A DNA stretch of 35,416 bases. Source: Clostridia bacterium (GTDB lineage Bacteria; Bacillota; Clostridia; Oscillospirales; CAG-272). The notes under the pieces were generated by a model. The model saw only the letters and a list, made by a program, of their open reading frames with translations. It was not told the origin of the DNA and ran no database searches. The translations under genes and the position numbers were made by a program. Below are positions 8,404 to 16,082 of the stretch, one piece after another. Numbering within the stretch: position 1 is the stretch's first letter; the number at the start of each line of letters is the position of its first letter. The DNA is taken from assembly GCA_017959065.1 (NCBI GenBank), contig JAGDBK010000033.1, positions 1 to 35,416 on the forward strand. The letters run 5' to 3'.

Positions 8404-9627
8404 GTGAAAAAGCTGAAACTGTTCAATCTGATAACCGTATCGCTGTTCGTGCTGCTGATCGTCTGCCTGACGGCCGCCTTCCTCATCATTCCGGACAGGG
8501 ATTTTTCCGAAGAGGAAAACAGGAAGCTGAGCCAGGTGCCTAAATTCACTCTGGAGAAGCTTGCGGACGGTACTTTTTCAGATCAGATAACTAAATACAT
8601 AGAGGATCAGTTCCCAATGCGTGACTTGTTTGTGGAACTCAAGGGTTATTCCGAACTCGCGCTCGGGAAAGGGGAAAACAACGGTGTACTGCTCGGCAGG
8701 GACGGACAGCTTGCCGTACGCCTGTTTGATGCATACAAAAGCAGACTGGAACGCATTGAAGACACCGACCTTTATTCTGAAGAAAACATAATTGCGGGAA
8801 TCGAGGCTCTCAACCGTTTCTCGGAAAGCTGCGAACTGCCGGTAGTCACGCTGATACCTCCGAGATCGGTCGATGTCGCTTGCTCGGCTGTCGATTACCC
8901 GAGCGAGATAAGCGATTCCATACGGGATACGATCGCTTCAAATATCTCCGAAAAAGCGGGTTATATAGATCTGTTCGGAGAAATGCGTGGGCGATTCGAC
9001 GCCGGGGAATATGTGTATATGCGGACCGATCACCACTGGACTTCATACGGCGCGTATCTGGCATACTGCGAAGTAATGAGATCGTTCGGCATGGAGGATG
9101 AGATAATCCCGGCAGAGAATTTCACTGTTGAGGGAGTTAAAGATTTTTACGGGACAACATGGTCCAAAGCGGGCTTCAGATTCGTCGGCCCGGATACTCT
9201 CGAGCTGTGGAGCCTCGGGAACGAAGATGAATTCGAGACCTCATGCTATTCAGTGATCCAGTCATATTCCGAAGACGGCAGTGCCGTGAAAGAGAAAAAA
9301 GCGTATAAGTCATTTTCATCCTGGCTCAACAGGGATTATCTGGACCAGAAGGATAAATATGCCGCTTTTCTTGACGGTACGCACAACGAGCAGACCGTGT
9401 TCATGAAAGGCGGATCCGGAAGGGAAAAGCTCCTTGTCGTCAAGGATTCTTTCGCTAATTCGCTTGTTCAGTTTCTCGCTCAGCATTTTGACCTTGTGAT
9501 CATCAACCTGGCCAACAAGGTATCCGATGTGACCTCATATGCCGATGAATATGGCTGCAGCAGAATACTGTTCGTGTACAATGTCGCCAATCTGATCGAA
9601 ACGAGCAACCTGTCCGCAATAAAGTGA
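8404..9627 (+). CDS. DHHW family protein (AlgJ/AlgX-like acyltransferase partner)
   Basis: A 407-aa protein with an N-terminal signal anchor (residues about 8-28) and the family-defining D209-H210-H211-W212 motif in the MRTDHHWTSYGAYLAY block, followed near the C-terminus by a KDSFANSL segment that could carry the SGNH-type serine. DHHW proteins are thought to be the extracytoplasmic SGNH-hydrolase-like transferases that take acyl groups from MBOAT partners; that is family knowledge plus inference. The start is GTG at 8404 with GAGGG six bases upstream, inside the MBOAT stop region, so the two genes are translationally linked. Confidence 0.88.
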   Translation: MKKLKLFNLITVSLFVLLIVCLTAAFLIIPDRDFSEEENRKLSQVPKFTLEKLADGTFSDQITKYIEDQFPMRDLFVELKGYSELALGKGENNGVLLGRDGQLAVRLFDAYKSRLERIEDTDLYSEENIIAGIEALNRFSESCELPVVTLIPPRSVDVACSAVDYPSEISDSIRDTIASNISEKAGYIDLFGEMRGRFDAGEYVYMRTDHHWTSYGAYLAYCEVMRSFGMEDEIIPAENFTVEGVKDFYGTTWSKAGFRFVGPDTLELWSLGNEDEFETSCYSVIQSYSEDGSAVKEKKAYKSFSSWLNRDYLDQKDKYAAFLDGTHNEQTVFMKGGSGREKLLVVKDSFANSLVQFLAQHFDLVIINLANKVSDVTSYADEYGCSRILFVYNVANLIETSNLSAIK

Positions 9628-9639
9628 ACCATTCCGGAT

Positions 9640-9669
9640 TTGCGATCACCGGTATGGTCACATTATAAT
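9640..9669 (+). promoter_or_regulatory. Candidate promoter for the second DHHW-like gene
   Basis: A perfect TATAAT lies at 9664-9669 with a weak TTGCGA at 9640-9645 and an 18-bp spacer, about 105 bases before the ATG at 9774. A separate promoter would explain the 146-bp gap in an otherwise tight cassette. Confidence 0.45.
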
Positions 9670-9773
9670 AGATTATCTTGTTTTCCACACAATCACGGCG
9701 CGTCCGCAATGCGGATACTAATTCTGATCCGGCGCGATTATGGCGCGTTCCGAATTTGAGAAAGGCGGTTTAT

Positions 9774-11186
9774 ATGAAAAAAAGAATTATTGCACTGCTT
9801 CTTGCTGTCGTATTCGCGGCAGTTCTCCTTGCATCATGTCAGGAGACCCAGGGGACGTCGGATCCCGGAGATGTGACAGGAGAACCCGACACTGGCGAGA
9901 CCGGAGAGCCCGGCGGCGATACATCTGATATCGGCGAGACCACTGCCGACCAGAATGACCAGCCCGGCGACGGTCCTCTCTACTTGAACAGCGAATATTC
10001 CGCTGGTCCGAAAGTCGCTGAAGAGTATGACCCGAACGCGGAAGAACGCGAACTCAAGGTGTTCGGAGCAAGCTACTCCGATAATAACTACTGCGCGGTC
10101 TTCGGTGAATGCGCGGTCGGCGCTCTCGTCACTATCAAAACAGACGGCCAGGAATTCTCCGTACAATCCGAGGGAGGATGCTTTGCAGCCAGAGTCTTCT
10201 GCAACAAACTGAGATTCGAAGCCGAGATAACCCAGTCATATGACGGAAAGGTGATCGGGGAGACATTATCATATTCCGAAATGATAAAGCGTCCCTCTTA
10301 TGACGACACGTTCAGCGTCTGCATCGGTTATGAAAACCAGGGATTCTTCAAAAAGATGATCGCGGACTTTACCCATACCAATCTGCTGGACGAGGATACC
10401 ATAAAGGCAGTCACAGAGAGATATGAGAAGAGAGTAAAGACCCTCAAGGTCATAGACGGATGCGAGCTCATCGTGGTCCTCGCTCCGGCTTCCATGACCG
10501 TGTATCCGGAACTGGTCCCTGAAGAGGTGGCAAAACCCGTTGAGGGCGAATCAAAATTCGACCAGGTCGCAAAAGCTCTTGAGGAAGCAGGCGTTACGGT
10601 TATCGATCTGAGAGAGAACTTTGCCGCACACAAGAACGACGCTCTTCCGCTGTATTACAATTTCGACAGCCACTGGACAGAGTACGGTGCATATCTTGCA
10701 TACGTTCAGCTCTTTGAGCATATCTCCGAGAGATTCCCGGAGGCGGCTCCGAGGAAGTTCTCTGATTTCACCTGGGAATGGGGTTATTATACCAGAGGCG
10801 ATATGCCGTACTATTTCGACATCGACCAGGGCGGTACCGTGTTCGAACATGCCTTCATCAGAAATCTCGCGTTTGACGCCGTCGACGAGGTCAAATCGAT
10901 TCAAAGGTACAAGTATGACAATTCGCTCGCATTTACATCCTATACCGATCAGATACTCAACAAGAGGACGTTCAATACAGGAAGGGAAGAGCTTCCCGAT
11001 GTAATGGTATACAGAAGTTCTTACGGGATGCAGCTTGTCGATATTCTTATCGAGCGCTGCAACAAGACAGTGAACAACTCGTGCTTTACTTATACGTTCA
11101 ACACTTCCGACATTATCATGGAAAAACCGGATTATGTGATTTACATAGTTTCGGAATGGGATATCTACGAACTGCTTGAGAACTGA
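9774..11186 (+). CDS. DHHW-like lipoprotein (DSHW variant)
   Basis: A 470-aa lipoprotein. Lys/Arg start, hydrophobic core and lipobox LASC with C22, then a Thr/Gly/Asp/Glu-rich low-complexity linker (about residues 23-60). The body carries NFDSHWTEYGAYLAY with D298-S299-H300-W301, aligning with the DHHW block of the preceding protein (both continue SYGAYLAY or EYGAYLAY), and a later MVYRSSYGMQLV segment. It therefore looks like a diverged, membrane-anchored paralogue of the 8404 protein in which the first His is Ser. The ATG at 9774 is chosen because the signal peptide begins there and AAAGGCGG precedes it; upstream in-frame residues do not look like coding sequence. Confidence 0.8.
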   Translation: MKKRIIALLLAVVFAAVLLASCQETQGTSDPGDVTGEPDTGETGEPGGDTSDIGETTADQNDQPGDGPLYLNSEYSAGPKVAEEYDPNAEERELKVFGASYSDNNYCAVFGECAVGALVTIKTDGQEFSVQSEGGCFAARVFCNKLRFEAEITQSYDGKVIGETLSYSEMIKRPSYDDTFSVCIGYENQGFFKKMIADFTHTNLLDEDTIKAVTERYEKRVKTLKVIDGCELIVVLAPASMTVYPELVPEEVAKPVEGESKFDQVAKALEEAGVTVIDLRENFAAHKNDALPLYYNFDSHWTEYGAYLAYVQLFEHISERFPEAAPRKFSDFTWEWGYYTRGDMPYYFDIDQGGTVFEHAFIRNLAFDAVDEVKSIQRYKYDNSLAFTSYTDQILNKRTFNTGREELPDVMVYRSSYGMQLVDILIERCNKTVNNSCFTYTFNTSDIIMEKPDYVIYIVSEWDIYELLEN

Positions 11187-11255
11187 CAATTAAACCGACT
11201 GAGTAATATGCCGCCAGAATTCAAACAGACATAAAAGTGCATCGGCAACAGATTT

Positions 11256-11310
11256 GCCCCCTTTCAGATAGTAAAGAGATTATTGATTCTCTTCATCTTT
11301 GAAAGGGGGC
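11256..11310. repeat. 55-nt imperfect inverted repeat between convergent genes
   Basis: The ends (11256-11265 and 11301-11310) are 10-bp perfect inverted repeats, GCCCCCTTTC against GAAAGGGGGC, and the interior continues to pair in part (AAGAGA with TCTCTT). There is no T-run on either strand, so it is not a standard intrinsic terminator. It could still stop or stabilise transcripts from both sides, or be a small mobile palindromic element. Confidence 0.55.
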
Positions 11311-11411
11311 ATTATGTGTTGGATGGTTTAATTGAGCGGATAAACTTGAAAAAAAGATTAATTGGCTCATTTCTATTCACCATTTGGTGACAAAGAAGAA
11401 TCAAAAACCGC

Positions 11412-12374
11412 TTATGATATCGGCAGATCAGTTTCAAATGCTTCAGTGACTGCTGATGTTTCGGGAGCATCGGGAACATTTGAAAAAATGACTCTTGCCT
11501 CGCGTTTCTCCGCTGGTTCTATGACTGCCTGCGGCGTTTGACCGGTAACAGAATAAATTGAATCAGCAATGCCCTGCAACGTTTCTGAACGTTTGTCTTC
11601 GCTCTTGAACAGATTTGAAATCGGTGTAAGTGTCTCATCGGCGAAAAATGCATCATTATTCGGTGATCCCATGCCTATTACTATTTTGTAATTTCCATAC
11701 CAGATAGTTATTCCGCACATATTTCCACGGTATAAATCATACATATAGGCGCAACCGTCTGTATAATAATAATAATTGTGGACGAGAATCATGTTGCTCG
11801 GTCTAGGAGTACGCTCATCATAATAATCACCATAAAACACTTCGTAACGGACATTTTCATTTTCCTTAATACTGTTTTGTATTATTCTAAGATGGTCTTC
11901 AATAATTGAATCCAGAGTCCTGTATGTCGTTCTTTCATCAAAAGTAACTTCTATATAAACCGGTGTTTCTTCTGAAATGGTTTTACCCGAATATGAATAC
12001 TGATGATCATTTGGTATTTCGATGTGGTCAAAAAGAATCTTAGACATATCCAGAGTTGGGAACAAGGAATCTAATTTGAGATAACTTCCGTTCTTCATGG
12101 AAAAAGGAGGGAAGACACCGTAGTCTGGTCCGTTTTTGTACAAAGAAATATCTCTTGATTCTGTAGTGCAGAACAATTTGAAATCATCTATGCATGAAAA
12201 TGAGTAAATCTCCAAACTTGGGATATCATTATTTTGGTTGTAAGTTGTATCATCAATTTCTAATGTCGGAACAAAAGCATTATTGTTTTCATCGTTATCA
12301 GGAATAATTGTACACGATGAGAAAGAAAGCAATGCAGCGAATACCCCAAAAAATACTAATATAATTTTTTTCAT
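11412..12374 (-). CDS. Hypothetical lipoprotein, AT-rich
   Basis: A 320-aa predicted lipoprotein: MKK start, hydrophobic segment, and a cysteine after LSFSS at C21. The mature part is rich in Asn, Asp, Tyr and Ser and contains an unusual Tyr run (HNYYYYTDG). No known catalytic or binding motif is recognised. GGAG lies eight bases before the ATG. Codon use is visibly more A/T-rich than in the aro genes next door, which suggests acquisition by transfer. It follows the aro operon on the same strand and could be reached by read-through, but a separate promoter cannot be excluded. Confidence 0.75.
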   Translation of the reverse strand: MKKIILVFFGVFAALLSFSSCTIIPDNDENNNAFVPTLEIDDTTYNQNNDIPSLEIYSFSCIDDFKLFCTTESRDISLYKNGPDYGVFPPFSMKNGSYLKLDSLFPTLDMSKILFDHIEIPNDHQYSYSGKTISEETPVYIEVTFDERTTYRTLDSIIEDHLRIIQNSIKENENVRYEVFYGDYYDERTPRPSNMILVHNYYYYTDGCAYMYDLYRGNMCGITIWYGNYKIVIGMGSPNNDAFFADETLTPISNLFKSEDKRSETLQGIADSIYSVTGQTPQAVIEPAEKREARVIFSNVPDAPETSAVTEAFETDLPIS

Positions 12375-12412
12375 ATCTAAATCTCCATTCGTATCGAACA
12401 GATTTTAGAAGC

Positions 12413-12550
12413 CTAATGGTTGTAAAATGAATACTTTAATAACTTGATTGTTTCAAAACACGAAGGACAAATAACCATTTCGCTTACAACGTCTTCATTT
12501 GATTGGTTGTGTCCCATAATACAATTGAGAATACAATCTTGAAAACCCAT
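12413..12550 (-). CDS. Possible small four-cysteine protein
   Basis: An open frame of 45 codons begins with ATG four bases after the DAHP synthase stop codon and ends with TAG 38 bases before the lipoprotein start. It encodes cysteines at positions 6, 10, 28 and 31 (CILNC and CPSC), a spacing that could form a zinc ribbon. There is no clear ribosome binding site, so translation would depend on coupling to the upstream gene. Base composition matches the AT-rich lipoprotein. It may be a real small gene, the remnant of a larger zinc-ribbon protein, or chance. Confidence 0.35.
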   Translation of the reverse strand: MGFQDCILNCIMGHNQSNEDVVSEMVICPSCFETIKLLKYSFYNH

Positions 12551-12554
12551 AATT

Positions 12555-13583
12555 TTACCAGAAATCAGCCATTTCCATAATTAACTTTTCCGTCTTTTCC
12601 CATCCCAGACAAGGGTCGGTGATGGACTTTCCGTAACAGCCTTCGCCTATCTTCTGGGCACCATCTTCGATATAGCTCTCGATCATAAAGCCTTTGACCA
12701 GCTTTCTTATATCTTCGGAATACTGTCTGCTGTCCATGACCTCTTTGGCGATGCGGATCTGCTCCAGATACTGTTTCCCCGAGTTGGCGTGGTTGCAGTC
12801 GACTATGGCAGCAGGATTTTTCAGATCGTGCTCCTCGTAAGTCTCGCTGAGACGGATGAGATCCTCGTAATGGTAATTAGGAAGTGATTGTCCGTGCTTG
12901 TTGACATATCCGCGGAGGATCGCATGGGCGTATTCGTTCCCCTGGGAATGAGCCTGCCAGCCTCTGAAAATGAAAGTGTGACGGTGCTGGGCTGCAAGTA
13001 TGGAGTTCATCATCACTTCTATGTCGCCGCTGGTGGGATTTTTCATGCCTACGGGACATTCCAGCCCGCTGGCAGTGAGACGGTGCTGCTGGTCTTCTAC
13101 AGACCTTGCCCCGACCGCGACATACCCTATGAGATCGTCAAGGTATTTGGTGTTCTCCGGATACAGCATTTCATCCGCACAGGAGAACCCGGTCTCGCTG
13201 AGCGCTCTCATGTGGAGCTTTCGGATCGCGATGATCCCTTTGAAAAGGTCCGGCCTGTCTTCGGGATCGGGCTGGTGAAGCATGCCCTTGTACCCGTCTC
13301 CGGTCGTCCGCGGCTTATTGGTGTATACTCGCGGAACGATCATTATCCTGTCCTTGACGGTCTCCTGAACTTTGCGGAGCCTTGATATATAATCGATCAC
13401 GGCATCCTCGCGGTCTGCCGAGCACGGTCCGATGATCAGAAGCATCCTGTCGTCCCTGCCGCTAAGTATTTCCTTCATTTCTATGTTTCTCCGTTCGACG
13501 ATGTCTGCCGATCCGGATGAGATGGGATACATTTCCTTGACTTCCATCGGAATAGCCAGTTTTTTCTCAAATTCCATATTCAT
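12555..13583 (-). CDS. aroF: 3-deoxy-7-phosphoheptulonate (DAHP) synthase, class I
   Basis: First committed step of the shikimate pathway: PEP + erythrose-4-phosphate to DAHP. The 342-aa protein is of the AroG/AroF (type I-alpha) kind, with IIGPCSADRE, the substrate loop YTNKPRTTGDGYKG, GARSVEDQQHR, and the metal and phosphate residues in FRGWQAHSQ and DCNHANSGK. GGAGG lies nine bases before the ATG. The E. coli enzymes of this subtype are feedback-inhibited by Phe, Tyr or Trp; the effector here cannot be assigned. It is the last aro gene of the operon, 15 bp after tyrA. Confidence 0.95.
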   Translation of the reverse strand: MNMEFEKKLAIPMEVKEMYPISSGSADIVERRNIEMKEILSGRDDRMLLIIGPCSADREDAVIDYISRLRKVQETVKDRIMIVPRVYTNKPRTTGDGYKGMLHQPDPEDRPDLFKGIIAIRKLHMRALSETGFSCADEMLYPENTKYLDDLIGYVAVGARSVEDQQHRLTASGLECPVGMKNPTSGDIEVMMNSILAAQHRHTFIFRGWQAHSQGNEYAHAILRGYVNKHGQSLPNYHYEDLIRLSETYEEHDLKNPAAIVDCNHANSGKQYLEQIRIAKEVMDSRQYSEDIRKLVKGFMIESYIEDGAQKIGEGCYGKSITDPCLGWEKTEKLIMEMADFW

Positions 13584-13598
13584 GGCGATAAACCTCCG

Positions 13599-14456
13599 TT
13601 ATTTGTCAAAAAGCGCACGGCGCTCGGTCGACAGACGCATCTTTTCTCTCAAAGCTTCCGTGTCCCCCGAACTCAGCATGTCTCTGAGCAGCTGCATCTC
13701 ACTGATAAAGCTGTCCATCTTTTCAAGAAGAGGCTCCCTGTTGAGCATGAACAGCTCGGACCACATGGCATCGTTTATCCTTGCTATTCTGGTCAGGTCG
13801 CGGAACGAGTCTCCCGTATAATCCACAAGATGCGCATTGTCCGAACATGTCATAAGACCGACAGCTATGCAGTGCGTGAGCTGTGAGACAAATCCTATCA
13901 TCTCGTCATGTTGCTCCGGAGAAAGCACGCTCACTTTGCGGAATCCCAGAAGTCTGCCGAGCCCCTTGCACCATTCTATTGCGCCTTGGGTGTTCTTTTC
14001 CGTAGGAACAACGATATAGTTAGCGTCCGTAAACAGTTTGTCTGTGCTGTTTTTCACTCCGTAGACCTCGCGTCCGGCCATCGGGTGGGAGGCAATGAAT
14101 TCGACATCGTCCTTCAGCATATCCTGAATATCGTAGACGATGCATTTCTTTACTCCCGTCACATCCGTGATCCTCGCACCGGGCTTCAGCAGATTACCGT
14201 ATTCACGTATCCATTCGCGGAAAACGCCGGGGTATAGGGCAAAGATGAGTGCATCGGCATTTCCGACAGCCTCGGGCTCAGGGACGGTATAACCGCGGTC
14301 GATGATCCCGCTCTTTTCCGCGTATTCTATTGATTCAGGGTCTTTGTCTATCGCGCTCACATGAAATCCGAGCCGTTTAAGGGCCCTGGCATAGCTTCCT
14401 CCCATCAGGCCGAGCCCGACTATCATTATCTGGTCTTCACTGATCCAGTCCATCAT
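13599..14456 (-). CDS. tyrA: Prephenate dehydrogenase
   Basis: Converts prephenate to 4-hydroxyphenylpyruvate with NAD(P)+, the tyrosine branch. The 285-aa protein has a Rossmann glycine motif GLGLMGGSYARAL near residue 14, VTGVKK, and the SHPMAGRE block with the catalytic His region, then QLTHCIAVGLM in the helical dimer domain. It ends without an ACT domain, so allosteric control by Tyr through ACT is not expected. It overlaps the 3' end of aroA by 20 bp. Two adjacent ATGs at 14456 and 14453 both fit a GGAG box, five or eight bases away. Confidence 0.93.
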   Translation of the reverse strand: MMDWISEDQIMIVGLGLMGGSYARALKRLGFHVSAIDKDPESIEYAEKSGIIDRGYTVPEPEAVGNADALIFALYPGVFREWIREYGNLLKPGARITDVTGVKKCIVYDIQDMLKDDVEFIASHPMAGREVYGVKNSTDKLFTDANYIVVPTEKNTQGAIEWCKGLGRLLGFRKVSVLSPEQHDEMIGFVSQLTHCIAVGLMTCSDNAHLVDYTGDSFRDLTRIARINDAMWSELFMLNREPLLEKMDSFISEMQLLRDMLSSGDTEALREKMRLSTERRALFDK

Positions 14457-15654
14457 CTATCTCCATTCTTATTCCTGTGCCGGCGATGCATCCGAAAAAG
14501 CCGGGAAAGCTTTTTCTGACTGCCTCCGCGCCGATTATAGTTCCTCCTGTCCTTGCGCAGATCACCGACAACGCCATCACTATCCTGTGATCATTATGAC
14601 CGGAGAGCGTTTCAGACGGGGCTTTTGCTCCGTAACCGATTTCTATCGAATTATTCCGGATATCCGTACTCACCCCGAACTTGGACAGTTCGGCCTTCAT
14701 TGACTCTCCGCGGTCGCTTTCCTTGAACTTCAGTCTTTCTGTCCCAGTCAGCACTGCGCCGCTTTTCATCGCCGCATAAGCCATCAGCACCGGTCCCAGA
14801 TCAGGGCAGTCGGTGATGTCAAGCCGCGCGGGACCTTCATCAAGTCTGGAAAAGTATTCAAGACACTTTCTGTCGCCCTGGATGCTGTCTTCGTTTACAC
14901 CGCGGACATCAAGTCCCATCGCGAAAAGGAAGGCCGCGTTGGACCAGTCCCCTTCGACTCTCAGATTAGAAGATCCGTTTACACGGGTGCTGAATATCTG
15001 GCCGCCGGGAATATCTATCGAAGAATCTCCGCGCATGGACGCTTTGACGCCGAAATCTGACAGAACGCCCAGAGTCATGCGTATGTACGATAGGCTTTCC
15101 GGCGGGGCGGTGAAGATTATTCTGCTGTCTCCCGGAAGTGACGGGAGCGCAAAGAGGAGCCCGCTTACGAACTGGCTGGATATGTTGCCGGGGAATTCGA
15201 ATGATCCCGGCCGGAGGACACCGTCAACGCGCAGCGATTCCGCCGTCTTTTCAAATCTTATGCCGTGTTTTCCGAACAGTTCCTCGTAAACGCTGAGCGG
15301 CCTGGAAAACAGAGTCTGGGAACCGGTGAACGATACCGGATATCCGCAAAGACAGGAAGGGATCAGAAAGCGGAGAGTGCTCCCGCTCTCGCGGCAGTTG
15401 AGCTCCGGCGCGTTGTCAAAAGAGAAACAGCCGCGGCCTTTTACTTCTGCTTTGCCTTCCGAGACGAAGATGTCAGTCCCCAGCGCACGGAGACATTCCG
15501 AAGTAGCAGAGATGTCATCGGACATATCTATGTTTTCAATTACTGTCGTGCCTTCCGTCTTGCCGGCGCATATCAGATACCTGTGCGCCAGGCTTTTGCT
15601 CGGCGGGGCGGTCACCTGCCCGCGCGGCTCGGAAGGGAAGAATGTCACTCTCAA
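14437..15654 (-). CDS. aroA: 3-phosphoshikimate 1-carboxyvinyltransferase (EPSP synthase)
   Basis: Transfers the enolpyruvyl group of PEP to shikimate-3-phosphate. The chosen protein is 405 aa. Near the N-terminus GQVTAPPSKSLAHRYLI is the substrate-binding signature; LFSRPLSVYEEL, the KESDRGESMKAEL block and GHNDHRIVMAL follow in the expected order. The start is placed at TTG 15654, which overlaps the aroQ stop (TTGA) and has GGGGGTG upstream. This gives an N-terminus LRVTFFPSEPRG, as in relatives. An upstream ATG at 15729 lies inside aroQ and would add 25 unrelated residues. Confidence 0.93.
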   Translation of the reverse strand: MRVTFFPSEPRGQVTAPPSKSLAHRYLICAGKTEGTTVIENIDMSDDISATSECLRALGTDIFVSEGKAEVKGRGCFSFDNAPELNCRESGSTLRFLIPSCLCGYPVSFTGSQTLFSRPLSVYEELFGKHGIRFEKTAESLRVDGVLRPGSFEFPGNISSQFVSGLLFALPSLPGDSRIIFTAPPESLSYIRMTLGVLSDFGVKASMRGDSSIDIPGGQIFSTRVNGSSNLRVEGDWSNAAFLFAMGLDVRGVNEDSIQGDRKCLEYFSRLDEGPARLDITDCPDLGPVLMAYAAMKSGAVLTGTERLKFKESDRGESMKAELSKFGVSTDIRNNSIEIGYGAKAPSETLSGHNDHRIVMALSVICARTGGTIIGAEAVRKSFPGFFGCIAGTGIRMEIDDGLDQ

Positions 15655-16082
15655 TCCGACACCCCCGCAAGATAGTCCAGGGCTTCCATATATCCTTTCA
15701 GACCGTGTCCCTTGATGGTCTTTCTGCATGCCTGTCTTATATAGCTGACTTTTCTGAACTCTTCGCGAGCGTCCGGATCGGAGATATGTACCTCGACCGT
15801 CGGCAGCCCCACCGCTTTGACCGCGTCAAGGATGGCGATGCTCGTGTGCGTATAGGCGCCGGGGTTTATAATGATGCCGTCGGCGTTTCCGTATGCGTTC
15901 TGTATGAAATCGACCAGATCGCCCTCGTGATTAGACTGGAAGATCTCTGCCTCCACGCCGAGTTTCTCTGAGTGTTCCTCGATCATAGCGCAAAGCGATC
16001 CGTAACTGTCCAAACCGTAAATTGCCGGCTCCCGGACTCCGAGCATATTGAGATTCGGGCCGTTGATAATATAGATCTTCAT
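15651..16082 (-). CDS. aroQ: 3-dehydroquinate dehydratase, type II
   Basis: Dehydrates 3-dehydroquinate to 3-dehydroshikimate. The 143-aa length and motifs are typical of the small dodecameric type II enzyme: INGPNLNMLGVREPAIYG with the catalytic Tyr on the lid loop, NPGAYTHTSIAI, and VEVHISD with the catalytic His. Its ATG overlaps the aroE-aroK stop (ATGA), and its stop overlaps the aroA TTG start. Confidence 0.95.
   Translation of the reverse strand: MKIYIINGPNLNMLGVREPAIYGLDSYGSLCAMIEEHSEKLGVEAEIFQSNHEGDLVDFIQNAYGNADGIIINPGAYTHTSIAILDAVKAVGLPTVEVHISDPDAREEFRKVSYIRQACRKTIKGHGLKGYMEALDYLAGVSD

Noticed and set aside
11256..11310. The 55-nt inverted repeat as a standard intrinsic terminator
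   Set aside because: Neither strand has a T-run after the stem, so it is recorded only as an inverted repeat.
14437..15729. An aroA start at ATG 15729
   Set aside because: It would place 25 extra, non-homologous residues inside aroQ. TTG at 15654 gives the family N-terminus and a TTGA overlap with the aroQ stop.
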